Assembly (NCBI RefSeq): GCF_011516825.1
Contig: NZ_WOTA01000014.1
Location: 33,704-97,703 of the forward strand
DNA: 64,000 nucleotides
Direction of reading: 5' to 3'
Source of the DNA: Acetobacter oeni
GTDB taxonomy: Bacteria; Pseudomonadota; Alphaproteobacteria; Acetobacterales; Acetobacteraceae
The stretch's first letter is position 1. Each line of letters starts with the position of its first letter. The translations under genes were made by a program, and so were the position numbers. The notes under the pieces were generated by a model that saw nothing but the letters and a program-made list of their open reading frames with translations, ran no database searches and was not told the origin of the DNA. This document shows, one piece after another, positions 27,488 through 35,679 of the stretch.

Positions 27488-28681
27488 TCATGCAGCTGTT
27501 TTCAGCAGGCCATGCGGGTCAAGAACGAATTTACGAGGCGCCCCTTTGTCAAAATCACGATAGCCCTGCGGCGCATCCTCCAGACTGATCACTGTTGCAT
27601 TGACGATCTCGGCAATAGGCAGCCGACCGTGCAGAATAGCCTGCATAAGCTGCCGGTTATAACGCAGCACAGGCGTCTGCCCTGTGTGGATAGACTGACT
27701 TTTTGCCCAGCCCTGACCAAGTTTTAAAGTGAGATTGCCTTTCTGTGCATCTGCCCCCGGCGCTCCAGGATCTTCTGTCACATAAAGACCGGGCACGCCG
27801 ATTGCACCAGCCGGACGGGTCACTTCCATTGCCTGGTTCAGAATAACGGCGGGCTGCTCCCTGCCATCGTAACCACGAGCCTCAAAGCCGACAGCATCAA
27901 TAAAACTATCGACTTCGGGAACGCCAATGATCTGCTCGATGAGATCTCCGAGCCTGTCATGACCCGTAAGATCTACAGGCTCAAAACCAACGCTTTTCGC
28001 ATGGGCCAGACGCTCGGCATTAAAATCCCCGATCATGACCACAGCCGCCCCGAGAATCCGGGCGGAAGCCGCGGCGGCCATGCCAACAGGACCGGCGCCA
28101 GCGATATAAACAGTCGATCCGACGCCAACTTTAGCATTGATCGCACCATGAAAACCGGTCGGAAGAATGTCGGTAAGCATTGTGAGATCGCGGATACGTT
28201 CAAACGCCTGCGCCTTATCGGGAAAACGGAGGAGATTGAAATCGGCGTAGGGTACCATGACATAGCGCGCCTGGCCGCCGACCCAGCCACCCATATCCAC
28301 ATAGCCATAAGCACCACCGGCACGACCTGAATTGACCGTCAGGCAGACGCCCGTGTGCTGCTCACGACAGCACCGGCACCGGCCACAGGCAACATTGAAG
28401 GGGACGGAAACAAGATCGCCCTTCCGAACCATCTCGACATCCGAACCCGTTTCAATAACTTCGCCGGTAATTTCGTGACCAAGAACCAGACCGGCCGGAG
28501 CCGTCGTCCGACCTCGCACCATATGCTGGTCAGAACCGCAGATATTGGTGGAAACGACTTTGAGAATGACACCGTGTTCGATCTTTCTGCCTTCCGGCGT
28601 CACCATTTCAGGATCGTCAATCCGCTGCACTTCCACATGTTCGGGGCCAAGATACACGACCCCCCTGTTTGAATCAGACAT
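27488..28681 (-). CDS. fdhA: Formaldehyde dehydrogenase, glutathione-independent
   Basis: 397 residues, a zinc-dependent medium-chain dehydrogenase that oxidises formaldehyde (or another aldehyde/alcohol) with NAD+ without added glutathione. Catalytic zinc ligands Cys48 (NICGSDQH) and His69-Glu70 (GHE), structural zinc cysteines around 99-113 (CGRCRCCREQHTGVC) and the NAD site GAGPVGMAAA are visible. The insertion DMGGWVGGQARYVMVPYADF is characteristic of the Pseudomonas-type FdhA group. A leader with two mutually exclusive hairpins lies upstream. It is convergent with the unknown gene after rsmB; the 270 bases between them hold only a weak AATCCAG hairpin near 27351. Confidence 0.93.
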   Translation of the reverse strand: MSDSNRGVVYLGPEHVEVQRIDDPEMVTPEGRKIEHGVILKVVSTNICGSDQHMVRGRTTAPAGLVLGHEITGEVIETGSDVEMVRKGDLVSVPFNVACGRCRCCREQHTGVCLTVNSGRAGGAYGYVDMGGWVGGQARYVMVPYADFNLLRFPDKAQAFERIRDLTMLTDILPTGFHGAINAKVGVGSTVYIAGAGPVGMAAAASARILGAAVVMIGDFNAERLAHAKSVGFEPVDLTGHDRLGDLIEQIIGVPEVDSFIDAVGFEARGYDGREQPAVILNQAMEVTRPAGAIGVPGLYVTEDPGAPGADAQKGNLTLKLGQGWAKSQSIHTGQTPVLRYNRQLMQAILHGRLPIAEIVNATVISLEDAPQGYRDFDKGAPRKFVLDPHGLLKTAA

Positions 28682-28716
28682 GACCTATCTCCAGGTTCGG
28701 GCTGCGGCCGTTCCCT

Positions 28717-28754
28717 CGGGCCGGATTAACCCGGCCCGACGCTTTTCGTCGGGC
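28717..28754 (-). promoter_or_regulatory. Overlapping alternative hairpins in the fdhA leader
   Basis: Two perfect 8-bp stems share five bases: CGGGCCGG/CCGGCCCG (28717-28724 with 28731-28738) and GCCCGACG/CGTCGGGC (28734-28741 with 28747-28754). Only one can form at a time. They lie 36-73 bases before the fdhA start codon on its strand. No T run follows, so this is not a plain terminator; a role in control is inference. Confidence 0.4.
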
Positions 28755-28974
28755 AGAGCTACAACGCCCGGAAAAGCATTCGGATACCGGCAGATTCCGG
28801 CCTCATAAGAGATCGTTGCCGGAACTCCATGTTCTGCGGCGAGTTTGCTGATCAGGAGCCCAGGGACCCGCTCTTATCCCGGCCGGCTTCCGGACAAACC
28901 ATCCCCGTCCATTTCGTAAAAAAGAGTTTCATCAGGTGGTTGCGCAGGAACCGGTGATTACCGATAACGGAGTT

Positions 28975-29649
28975 ATGACGAATCCCGCCTCCCTCATCAT
29001 CGCGCCGAGTGTTCTGGCCGCCAACTTCGCCCGCCTCGGTGAGGAAGTGACCGCCATTGAAAATGCCGGCGCGAACTGGATCCATCTGGATGTCATGGAC
29101 GGTCATTTCGTTCCAAATATCTCCTTCGGCCCCGCTGTGGTCAAAGCTTTGAGGCCCTGCTCGTCTCTTCCGTTCGATGTTCATCTGATGATCGAACCCT
29201 GCGATCCTTATCTTGAAGATTTTGCGAAAGCCGGGGCGGATCACATCACCGTCCACGCTGAAGCAGGCCCCCATCTGCATCGCTCTCTCCAGCGCATCCG
29301 TGCTCTGGGCGTAAAATCCGGCGTTTCCCTCTGTCCCGCCACCCCCCCCGAGCAGCTCTCGCAGGTTCTCGATATGGTCGACATCATTCTGGTGATGACC
29401 GTCAATCCGGGCTTTGGCGGTCAGAAATTTCTGACCAGCCAGATCGCGAAAATTGCACGTCTGAGGGAAATGATCGACGCCAGCGGCCATGATATCCGCC
29501 TTGCTGTGGATGGTGGCATCGACGCCGAAACTGCCCCGCTCGCTGTTACAGCAGGCGCGGATGTCCTGATCGCGGGCAGCGCAGTCTACGGCGCAGCGGA
29601 TTACTCCGCCGCCATTCATGGCCTGCGCGGAGCCGGTCAGACGCCGTGA
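28975..29649 (+). CDS. rpe: Ribulose-phosphate 3-epimerase
   Basis: 224 residues from ATG 28975 (the longer frame from GTG 28936 adds 13 non-conserved residues). TIM-barrel enzyme interconverting ribulose 5-phosphate and xylulose 5-phosphate in the pentose phosphate pathway. Conserved pieces: [33 protein letters not shown] with metal-binding His and Asp, [25 protein letters not shown] (phosphate loop) and [20 protein letters not shown]. First of a plus-strand run rpe / heparinase-like / glycosyltransferase. The pentose phosphate pathway is the main sugar route in acetic acid bacteria, and zwf is also in this window. Confidence 0.97.
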   Translation: MTNPASLIIAPSVLAANFARLGEEVTAIENAGANWIHLDVMDGHFVPNISFGPAVVKALRPCSSLPFDVHLMIEPCDPYLEDFAKAGADHITVHAEAGPHLHRSLQRIRALGVKSGVSLCPATPPEQLSQVLDMVDIILVMTVNPGFGGQKFLTSQIAKIARLREMIDASGHDIRLAVDGGIDAETAPLAVTAGADVLIAGSAVYGAADYSAAIHGLRGAGQTP

Positions 29650-29689
29650 CTAAAAACTGCCACTGTCTATTGCGACAAGACGTTCACAT

Positions 29690-31546
29690 ATGAGTGTACG
29701 CCGCTGGCTGCGCGACATGCGCCTGTCCCTTGCTCTGCTCGGTCCCTTTGGAGGAGCGCGGTCCATCCCCGACGTTCCTGCGTGCACGGTGCGGGACCCA
29801 TGGCCCGGCAATGCCGCCAACGGCGAACTGATCGTTCAGGGGTCTGCGACCCATGGTGGCGTTACCCGTATTTTATCTTATTTGCACTGGTCCGAGCCGA
29901 ACTGGCCTGTCCCGTTTGTTAGCTGGTTTCAAGGCTTTGAATGGCTCCGGGACCTGCGGGAACTCGGCTCCGAATCAGCCCGGGCCAAAGCGCGCTCCAT
30001 GGTTGCCACATGGACCGGTCAGCCAATGAGCGACACGGCCCTGCGCGACCCCGCCATCACCGGTGCGCGCATCGCTTCCTGGCTGTCGCACTACGATTTT
30101 TTCGCTGCCTCCGCAGACGACACTTTCCGCCACAACCTGATGGTGCATATCGCACTCGAAGCGCGGACCATCATGGCTCTGATGCCGACCGGGCGACACG
30201 ACTGGACCTCGCTGCGCGCCCTGAAAGGCCTGCTCGCCGCCGCGATTGCACTTCCCGGTCAGACAGGATTCCTCGCCCGTTATATGCGGCTGATCGATCC
30301 TGAGCTGGACTGCCAGATTCTTGCTGACGGCTGCCACGCATCCCGCAGTCCCGAAGCCCAGTTCCTTGTCCTGCGAGAACTGGCCGAAATGCGGCTCATG
30401 CTGCAAACAGCCCGGATTCCCATGCCGACCGCTCTCGCAGCCGCGCTTGACCGCATGGCCCCCGTACTGCGCGCCTTCCGTCATGGCGACGGCCACCTCG
30501 CTCTGTTCAACGGTGCGGCACCACATGAACCGGCCCTGATCGACCAGGTTATCGCACGTGCCCTGCCTCGCGGTCATGTCCTTGCCCGCGGCATGCCGGA
30601 CGGACGTTTCATCCGTGCCGCTTCAGGCAACACAGTGCTGTTTGCCGATGGCGGTCCGCCAGCGCCGCCTGGCTTCGACGCGCTCGCTCATGGCGGGCTG
30701 CTGTCCATGGAACTGTCCTCGGGCCGCTCCAGGATTGTCGTGAACTGCGGAGCCAGCGGCCTGCCAGCGTGGCGCGGTGTCCTGCGCGACGCGCCGGCTC
30801 ATTCCGTCCTGTCCATCCCTGTCTGCCCGCCCGTGCAATGGGATGAAAACGACCATATCAAAACCCGCCCCACCGTCACCAGCCGGCATGAAGTGCTGGG
30901 TGCCGACCACCTGATCGAACTCAGTTCAGACTGTTACCGGCAGACAGGGGTTACGACTTATCATCGTCGCCTCTATTTAAGTCAGGAAGGCACGGATCTG
31001 CGCGGCGAAGACCGGCTTGATTGCGCCGGCCCGCTACCGGAATTTCTTCTGCGTTTCCATCTGCATCCGGACGTCAAGGTTGAGCTGGAAGATACCGACA
31101 TTCTTCTCCACACCCAGGAAGAAATGTGGTGCTTCAGAAGTGATGGCTATTCATCGATTGAGGAAAGCGTCTGGTTCGGTGGCCCGCGACCGGTTTCTAC
31201 GCTGCAGATCGTCGTGCGTCCTGCCGAACTGGCAGCGGAAACAGAAAAAGCCGCGCAAAGCAGCCTGGAAAGTGAGATATACGGCGATACATTGCCATCT
31301 GCTGAAACAGAAAACAGCATATCCCAGCCTGAACAGGACGAACGCTCAACAGAGACGGACGCCGATCACGCAGACACGCCTGAAACACTGCGGGCTGAGG
31401 TCTCTCAGCATTCGGAAACAGTCTCGGAGACCCGGACCGATACACCGGAACATGATACGAGCGCCCTTCATTCTGAAGAGCCCGCACCTGAACCACCGGT
31501 TTTCGCCAGCGCCATCCGCTGGGCCTTTACCCGTCTGGATGGCTGA
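29690..31546 (+). CDS. Heparinase II/III family protein with acidic C-terminal insert
   Basis: 618 residues. The N-terminal part (about 30-330) is an alpha-toroid with HDWTSLRALKGLLAAA and DGCHASRSPEAQFLVLRELA, as in heparinase II/III-type polysaccharide lyases; the second half (about 330-525) is the beta-sandwich domain (FALA-HGGLLSMELSSGRSRIVVNCG region, YHRRLYLSQEGTDLRGEDRL). Unusually, residues about 525-605 are a Glu/Ser/Thr/Asp-rich disordered insert before the conserved end IRWAFTRLDG. No signal peptide is seen. It is followed by a glycosyltransferase, suggesting a role in a surface polysaccharide. Its role may not be heparin cleavage. Confidence 0.86.
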   Translation: MSVRRWLRDMRLSLALLGPFGGARSIPDVPACTVRDPWPGNAANGELIVQGSATHGGVTRILSYLHWSEPNWPVPFVSWFQGFEWLRDLRELGSESARAKARSMVATWTGQPMSDTALRDPAITGARIASWLSHYDFFAASADDTFRHNLMVHIALEARTIMALMPTGRHDWTSLRALKGLLAAAIALPGQTGFLARYMRLIDPELDCQILADGCHASRSPEAQFLVLRELAEMRLMLQTARIPMPTALAAALDRMAPVLRAFRHGDGHLALFNGAAPHEPALIDQVIARALPRGHVLARGMPDGRFIRAASGNTVLFADGGPPAPPGFDALAHGGLLSMELSSGRSRIVVNCGASGLPAWRGVLRDAPAHSVLSIPVCPPVQWDENDHIKTRPTVTSRHEVLGADHLIELSSDCYRQTGVTTYHRRLYLSQEGTDLRGEDRLDCAGPLPEFLLRFHLHPDVKVELEDTDILLHTQEEMWCFRSDGYSSIEESVWFGGPRPVSTLQIVVRPAELAAETEKAAQSSLESEIYGDTLPSAETENSISQPEQDERSTETDADHADTPETLRAEVSQHSETVSETRTDTPEHDTSALHSEEPAPEPPVFASAIRWAFTRLDG

Positions 31547-31591
31547 CAACACTCCGCACACGACCGGGGCCTGTAGAAGCGGATTTCCGGT

Positions 31592-32710
31592 ATGAAAATC
31601 CTCGAAATCACCAACGTCGATTTTTCCTTGCGGCATTTTCTCCTGCCCCTGATGCGTGAACTCCGTGAGCGCGGCCACGAGGTTACAGGCGTGTGCGCCG
31701 ATGGCCCGCTCATCAGAGACGTTCGGGACGAAGGCTTCAGCGTCGTCACCGTTCCGATGGCCCGCTCCTTCTCACCTATCGCACAGGCCCGTGCTTTCCT
31801 CGCGCTCGTTCGTCTCATTCGCCGTGAACGCCCTGACCTTGTCCATGCTCACATGCCGATCAGCGGTCTGCTCGCCCGCTTTGCCGCAAAACTCTGCGGT
31901 GTCCCGCATATCGCCTATACCTGCCACGGCTTCCTCTTCAACCAGCCCGGCTCCGGTCTGCGCCGTCTCACTGCCCTCGTCCTGGAATGGATCGCCGGTC
32001 ACATCACCAGCACCTATCTCACTGTCTCCCGCGAAGAAGCCGCCGATGCGCGGCGGCTCCACATCCACCCGCACCCCCATGCCATTGGCAACGGCCGCGA
32101 TCCACGCATTTTCATGCCTGACCCTGCCGCACGCACCCGCATCCGCGCCGAATTCAACATCCCTGAAGACCGCACCGTCATCATCGCGGTCTCACGTCTT
32201 GTACGTCACAAAGGTTATCCGGAGCTTCTTGTCGCCATGGAGGCCGTTCCCGACACAGACCTCTGGATCGTTGGCGAACGTCTGACCAGCGACCATGGCG
32301 AATCTCTCACTCCCGTCTTCGACCGTGCGCAAAAGACGCTCGGCAGCCGCCTCCGCTTCCTGGGCTACCGGACAGACATCCCCGCACTTCTCGCCGCTGC
32401 CGACATTTTCACCCTGCCAAGTCACTTCGAAGGGCTGCCCATGTCCATCATCGAAGCCATGATGACCGGCCTTCCCGTCGTCGCCACCAGTATCAGAGGC
32501 CCTCGCGAACAGGTGGTCCCTGAAGAAACCGGTCTCCTCGTTCCCTCCGGCGAAACCGCACCGCTGGCCCGTGCCCTCACACGCCTTGTCAGAAACCCCG
32601 ACCTCCGTCACGTCATGGGCACACAGGCGCGCGCCCATGCTCTGAGCCGCTTCAACGAACAGACCGTACTGGCCCGGACAGCGGCATTGCTGGAAAAAGA
32701 CAAGGCCTGA
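31592..32710 (+). CDS. Glycosyltransferase family 4 protein
   Basis: 372 residues. GT-B fold retaining glycosyltransferase: N-terminal ILEITNVDFSLRHFLLPLM, acceptor half with LVHAHMPISGLLARFA and AYTCHGFLF, then the GT4 donor half with IAVSRLVRHKGYPELLVA, RLRFLGYRTDIPALLAAADI and the E-x7-E motif in FEGLPMSIIEAMMTGLP. It transfers a sugar from a nucleotide-sugar to a growing polysaccharide or lipid-linked glycan. Start ATG 31592, 45 bases after the heparinase-like gene. This pairing suggests extracellular-polysaccharide synthesis or turnover; the sugar is unknown. Confidence 0.92.
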   Translation: MKILEITNVDFSLRHFLLPLMRELRERGHEVTGVCADGPLIRDVRDEGFSVVTVPMARSFSPIAQARAFLALVRLIRRERPDLVHAHMPISGLLARFAAKLCGVPHIAYTCHGFLFNQPGSGLRRLTALVLEWIAGHITSTYLTVSREEAADARRLHIHPHPHAIGNGRDPRIFMPDPAARTRIRAEFNIPEDRTVIIAVSRLVRHKGYPELLVAMEAVPDTDLWIVGERLTSDHGESLTPVFDRAQKTLGSRLRFLGYRTDIPALLAAADIFTLPSHFEGLPMSIIEAMMTGLPVVATSIRGPREQVVPEETGLLVPSGETAPLARALTRLVRNPDLRHVMGTQARAHALSRFNEQTVLARTAALLEKDKA

Positions 32711-32817
32711 AAACATCGGCCAGACAGGCCATCATGATAATCGGAGCCGGATGATGCTCTGAATGTGGAACCCGCTGCATGTCAGGCTGTTGTTTTTCTG
32801 AAAGGGAGGACTTTGCC

Positions 32818-33375
32818 TTGACGACAAATGTTCCGGACGATCACTCCGGCCTGCCTCGCGGGATAGATCATGTCGGCGTCACCGTTCCTGAGATTGAAGA
32901 AGCTGTTCACTTTCTTGAGCAGGCCTTTGATGCTGTGCCGCTTTATCGCAATGTTACACCTGACCATGCGCAAAAAGGTCCGAAAACCGAGAAGACTCTC
33001 GGGCTTGTTCCGGGAACGGTGGTACGCGAGATGTGCATGATGGCGCTGGGGCATGGGCCGGGTATTGAATTATTTGAAATGCACGGACCGGATCAGCGCC
33101 CGGCCTTGCGTCCATGTGATTTCGGGTTGCAGCATTTTGCGGTTTATATCGACGACATCGAAACAGGATGCCGGCGCTTCGTGGAAGCTGGCGGTGTATT
33201 GCTGACAGAGCCTCAGGAGCAGCCTTTTCTGGAAGATGGCCCGGGAAATCTGTTTTGTTACGGGCGGACCCCATGGGGCATGATTATTGAGTTACTCGCA
33301 ACACCGAGCCGGGAGCGCTTCGATGCCGTTTCGCCGGAAAAGCGTTATGAACCACCCCGGCGGGAGATTTCGTAA
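32818..33375 (+). CDS. VOC (glyoxalase/dioxygenase superfamily) protein
   Basis: 185 residues from TTG 32818, chosen because AAGGGAGGA lies about 9 bases upstream; an ATG at 32779 gives a longer, less likely start. Vicinal-oxygen-chelate fold: IDHVGVTVPEIEEAVHFLEQ with the first metal histidine, ELFEMHGPDQRP, the second half LQHFAVYIDDIETGCRRFVEAGG with a second histidine, and PWGMIIELLATPS with a glutamate ligand. It may be a dioxygenase, lyase or isomerase. Its stop overlaps the next start (TAATG), so it is coupled to a secreted cupin. Confidence 0.85.
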   Translation: MTTNVPDDHSGLPRGIDHVGVTVPEIEEAVHFLEQAFDAVPLYRNVTPDHAQKGPKTEKTLGLVPGTVVREMCMMALGHGPGIELFEMHGPDQRPALRPCDFGLQHFAVYIDDIETGCRRFVEAGGVLLTEPQEQPFLEDGPGNLFCYGRTPWGMIIELLATPSRERFDAVSPEKRYEPPRREIS

Positions 33376-33893
33376 TGCGGAGGTCCAGGTTCTTTTTTGC
33401 AGCGGTGGTTTTCCCCTGTCTTTTCGGAATTGCCCGGGCTGACAGCACGCCGTCACATCCGACAATGTGGTACTGGCATAACTGGACGGATCATGACGGT
33501 GTCAGCCACATGACACACTGTCCCGTTCAGAACTTTGATCTTAAAACGATGTCAAAACCTGCCGGACCGCAATGGCAGGACCGCCTGAAGGCAGGTCCGT
33601 CTCAGGTAATTTTTACCGTGCAGCCGGCTCACTGGGACGGATCGTGGCATCCCGACCCGAAGGTTCAGTGGATTATTCCTCTGAAAGGGTCGTGGTATGT
33701 CACAGCTATGGATGGCAAAAAGGTCATCATGGGGCCGGGCGACGTGTCACTGGGAGAAGACCAGAAAAGCAGGAAAGACGCCCGTGGTCATATCGGGCAT
33801 TTTGCCGGGAATGTCGGAGACGATCCTGTCGAGCTGATGGTCATTCAGACGGATGAGACGCCCACGACCGATCAGCCCTGCCGGTTCAGATAG
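33375..33893 (+). CDS. Secreted cupin-domain protein
   Basis: 172 residues with a signal peptide (RRSRFFFAAVVFPCLFGIARA, shown here from residue 2; cleavage near 22). The mature protein has a cupin barrel (VQWIIPLKGSWYVTAMDGKKVIMGPGDVSL in two cupin-like blocks), and its N-terminal region carries a His-rich stretch (HNWTDHDGVSHMTHC). It starts inside the stop of the VOC gene (TAATG), so the two are translated together; a periplasmic partner to a cytoplasmic VOC enzyme is unusual. Binding target unknown. Confidence 0.83.
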   Translation: MRRSRFFFAAVVFPCLFGIARADSTPSHPTMWYWHNWTDHDGVSHMTHCPVQNFDLKTMSKPAGPQWQDRLKAGPSQVIFTVQPAHWDGSWHPDPKVQWIIPLKGSWYVTAMDGKKVIMGPGDVSLGEDQKSRKDARGHIGHFAGNVGDDPVELMVIQTDETPTTDQPCRFR

Positions 33894-33986
33894 AAGACTG
33901 ACAACCGTATATTATCAGTTTGCCGGCCTTTTTCGCGAAGCGCCAGTTTACTCGTATGCCATCGTAAGTGATGTGAACGCATTGCC

Positions 33987-34400
33987 TCAGAGGCGGGAAA
34001 GCGGCAGCTCAAGGCGATGCTCGGGTGTGTCTCCGACTATCTTCAGCACACCGAAATTCTCCGAGGTCATCGTAAAACTGACGGTCACCTTGCCATCTGT
34101 GACCGCCCATGTGTTGTCCGTCGTATGACCGAGTGCAAGATCGGCCTTACCGGTCTTCTGGAGATTTTTTGGAAGATGCAGCAGCAGGCGGCTCGCCGGA
34201 CCGGCCGCGCGATTGGCTGTGATGACCACTGGCGGCATGCCCATTGATGACCACGTTCCTGCTATAGCCGAAGCAGAATAGATCGTCGTCTCCTGTCCGG
34301 AGGAAGATTCTGTATCAGCTGCAGCAGAGGGCGAGAGACTGAAGCCGGTCACCGCCAGAAGCACGGCTGCGGAGAGAAGAGCCTTGCGCATATGAGACAT
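33987..34400 (-). CDS. Hypothetical secreted protein
   Basis: 137 residues, with a clear signal peptide (LLSAAVLLAVTGFSLSPSAAA, cut near residue 28). The mature part contains IAGTWSSMGMPPVVITANRA and VTDGKVTVSFTMTSENFGVLKIVG, which looks like a small beta-sheet domain. No family is recognised. It lies 115 bases downstream of the Rieske gene on the same strand and could be the last gene of the zwf-Rieske unit, or a single gene. Confidence 0.7.
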   Translation of the reverse strand: MSHMRKALLSAAVLLAVTGFSLSPSAAADTESSSGQETTIYSASAIAGTWSSMGMPPVVITANRAAGPASRLLLHLPKNLQKTGKADLALGHTTDNTWAVTDGKVTVSFTMTSENFGVLKIVGDTPEHRLELPLSRL

Positions 34401-34515
34401 CCTTGCCTGAACAGCTGCCTATGGCCGACCGGGGCAGATCCATATTCAGCCGGAAAATAATCGTGGAACTGATGTGCCGCAGCCGGACAGCAGCGTCCAG
34501 CCCGGCAGATGGAAA

Positions 34516-35157
34516 TCAGATCTGCACAATACTGCTGAAATCGAATGACTGGCCCGCCGGGCTCTCACCGATACGCACACGGGTGGGAGAGAGCATCCGG
34601 TGCGGGGGCACGGGAAGATTATACGGAGCAGGCACGCCAGCGAATACACGTCCGGCGATATCGAATTTCGACCCGTGGCACGGACACGCATAGCCACGCT
34701 GACCTGCGCTGGCATTACCGGCCCCGTATGTCGGGACACAACCCAGATGGGTGCAGACACCCACCAGAAATCCGTATTCGGGGACCAGAGAACGATGCCA
34801 GTTGGCCGCATAGTCCGGTTGCTGAAGAACCTTTGAGTCCGGGTCACGGAGCTTTGCCCGCAGGGCCGGTGATTTCAGCAGATCAAGAGACTCCGGCGTG
34901 CGGCGCGTAATGAAGAGCGGGTTAGCTTGCCACACGACAACAATCTGCTGACCCGGCGCAAGCGTCGAGAGATCGACGTCGACCGGAGCGTGTGCCGCAG
35001 CATTCTCGGGCGGGACAAGACTGTCGAGAAAGGGCCAGGCCATGGCGCAGATGCCCGTAGCAACCGTAGCACCTGTCACGAGTGACAGCATATCACGACG
35101 TGGCGGGTTTGCCGGGCCATCATCGACCGAATGAGAGGTGAACGGAGAGCCGATCAT
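34516..35157 (-). CDS. petA: Ubiquinol-cytochrome c reductase iron-sulfur (Rieske) subunit
   Basis: 213 residues from ATG 35157 (an upstream in-frame TTG at 35199 is possible). A twin-arginine-type start ([16 protein letters not shown]) with one membrane segment is followed by the [2Fe-2S] domain: CTHLGC (Cys135, His137, Cys140) and CPCHGS (Cys158, Cys160, His161), with the cluster ligands Cys135/His137/Cys158/His161 and the disulfide pair 140/160. It transfers electrons from quinol to cytochrome c1 in the bc1 complex. Unusually, cytochrome b and c1 genes are not adjacent; the neighbours are an unknown membrane protein and zwf. Confidence 0.95.
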   Translation of the reverse strand: MIGSPFTSHSVDDGPANPPRRDMLSLVTGATVATGICAMAWPFLDSLVPPENAAAHAPVDVDLSTLAPGQQIVVVWQANPLFITRRTPESLDLLKSPALRAKLRDPDSKVLQQPDYAANWHRSLVPEYGFLVGVCTHLGCVPTYGAGNASAGQRGYACPCHGSKFDIAGRVFAGVPAPYNLPVPPHRMLSPTRVRIGESPAGQSFDFSSIVQI

Positions 35158-35211
35158 ATCTGTTCTGCTAGCGTTCCATCCCTTGTCCCGCAAGGGCAAA
35201 AGCGCCGGGGG

Positions 35212-35679
35212 TCAGGGGATGGGATGGAATGTACCTGACGTGCCCTGATCCGTCTCGACCCGCTGCGCCGGGCGATCGACCCGAAGAGTGAACAGTTTCG
35301 GCAGGGACAGATCCGGTTTCGGACACGTTCCCGAATGTTTTTCCATTACGTCGATCATGGTGGCGGTCGGAGGCGAATTGCCATTGACGACGAACAGCAG
35401 ACAATCGGGCCGGTCTCCGGTCATGCCATTTCGAGTGACGGTCATCCTCAGATGCTGCACGAGCGCGGTGTCATCAAACCAGCTTGTGGGCTTGAACGTG
35501 TACTGGTCGACGAGCCTGTCCATGAGACCCGACTTTGCCAGAATGATCATAAGCACAGTGAGGGGCAGGACGAGAATCAGCCGCCTCATGATGTGCTGAC
35601 GCAGAGTCCGGCCTTTAAACGGACCGCTGGTGAAACGGCGCGGCCCGCTTGTGTCGCCCGGCATATCTGGGGCTGCCAT
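35212..35679 (-). CDS. Hypothetical single-pass membrane protein
   Basis: 155 residues. The ATG at 35679 shares its A with the zwf stop codon (TGATG), so it is translationally coupled to zwf; the longer frame from 35697 is rejected. One strong membrane segment (LILVLPLTVLMIILA, about residues 32-46) after a basic stretch predicts a short cytoplasmic N-terminus and a periplasmic domain of about 105 residues with two cysteines (RPDCLLF, SGTCPKP) that could form a disulfide. No family recognised. It sits between zwf and the Rieske gene. Confidence 0.75.
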   Translation of the reverse strand: MAAPDMPGDTSGPRRFTSGPFKGRTLRQHIMRRLILVLPLTVLMIILAKSGLMDRLVDQYTFKPTSWFDDTALVQHLRMTVTRNGMTGDRPDCLLFVVNGNSPPTATMIDVMEKHSGTCPKPDLSLPKLFTLRVDRPAQRVETDQGTSGTFHPIP

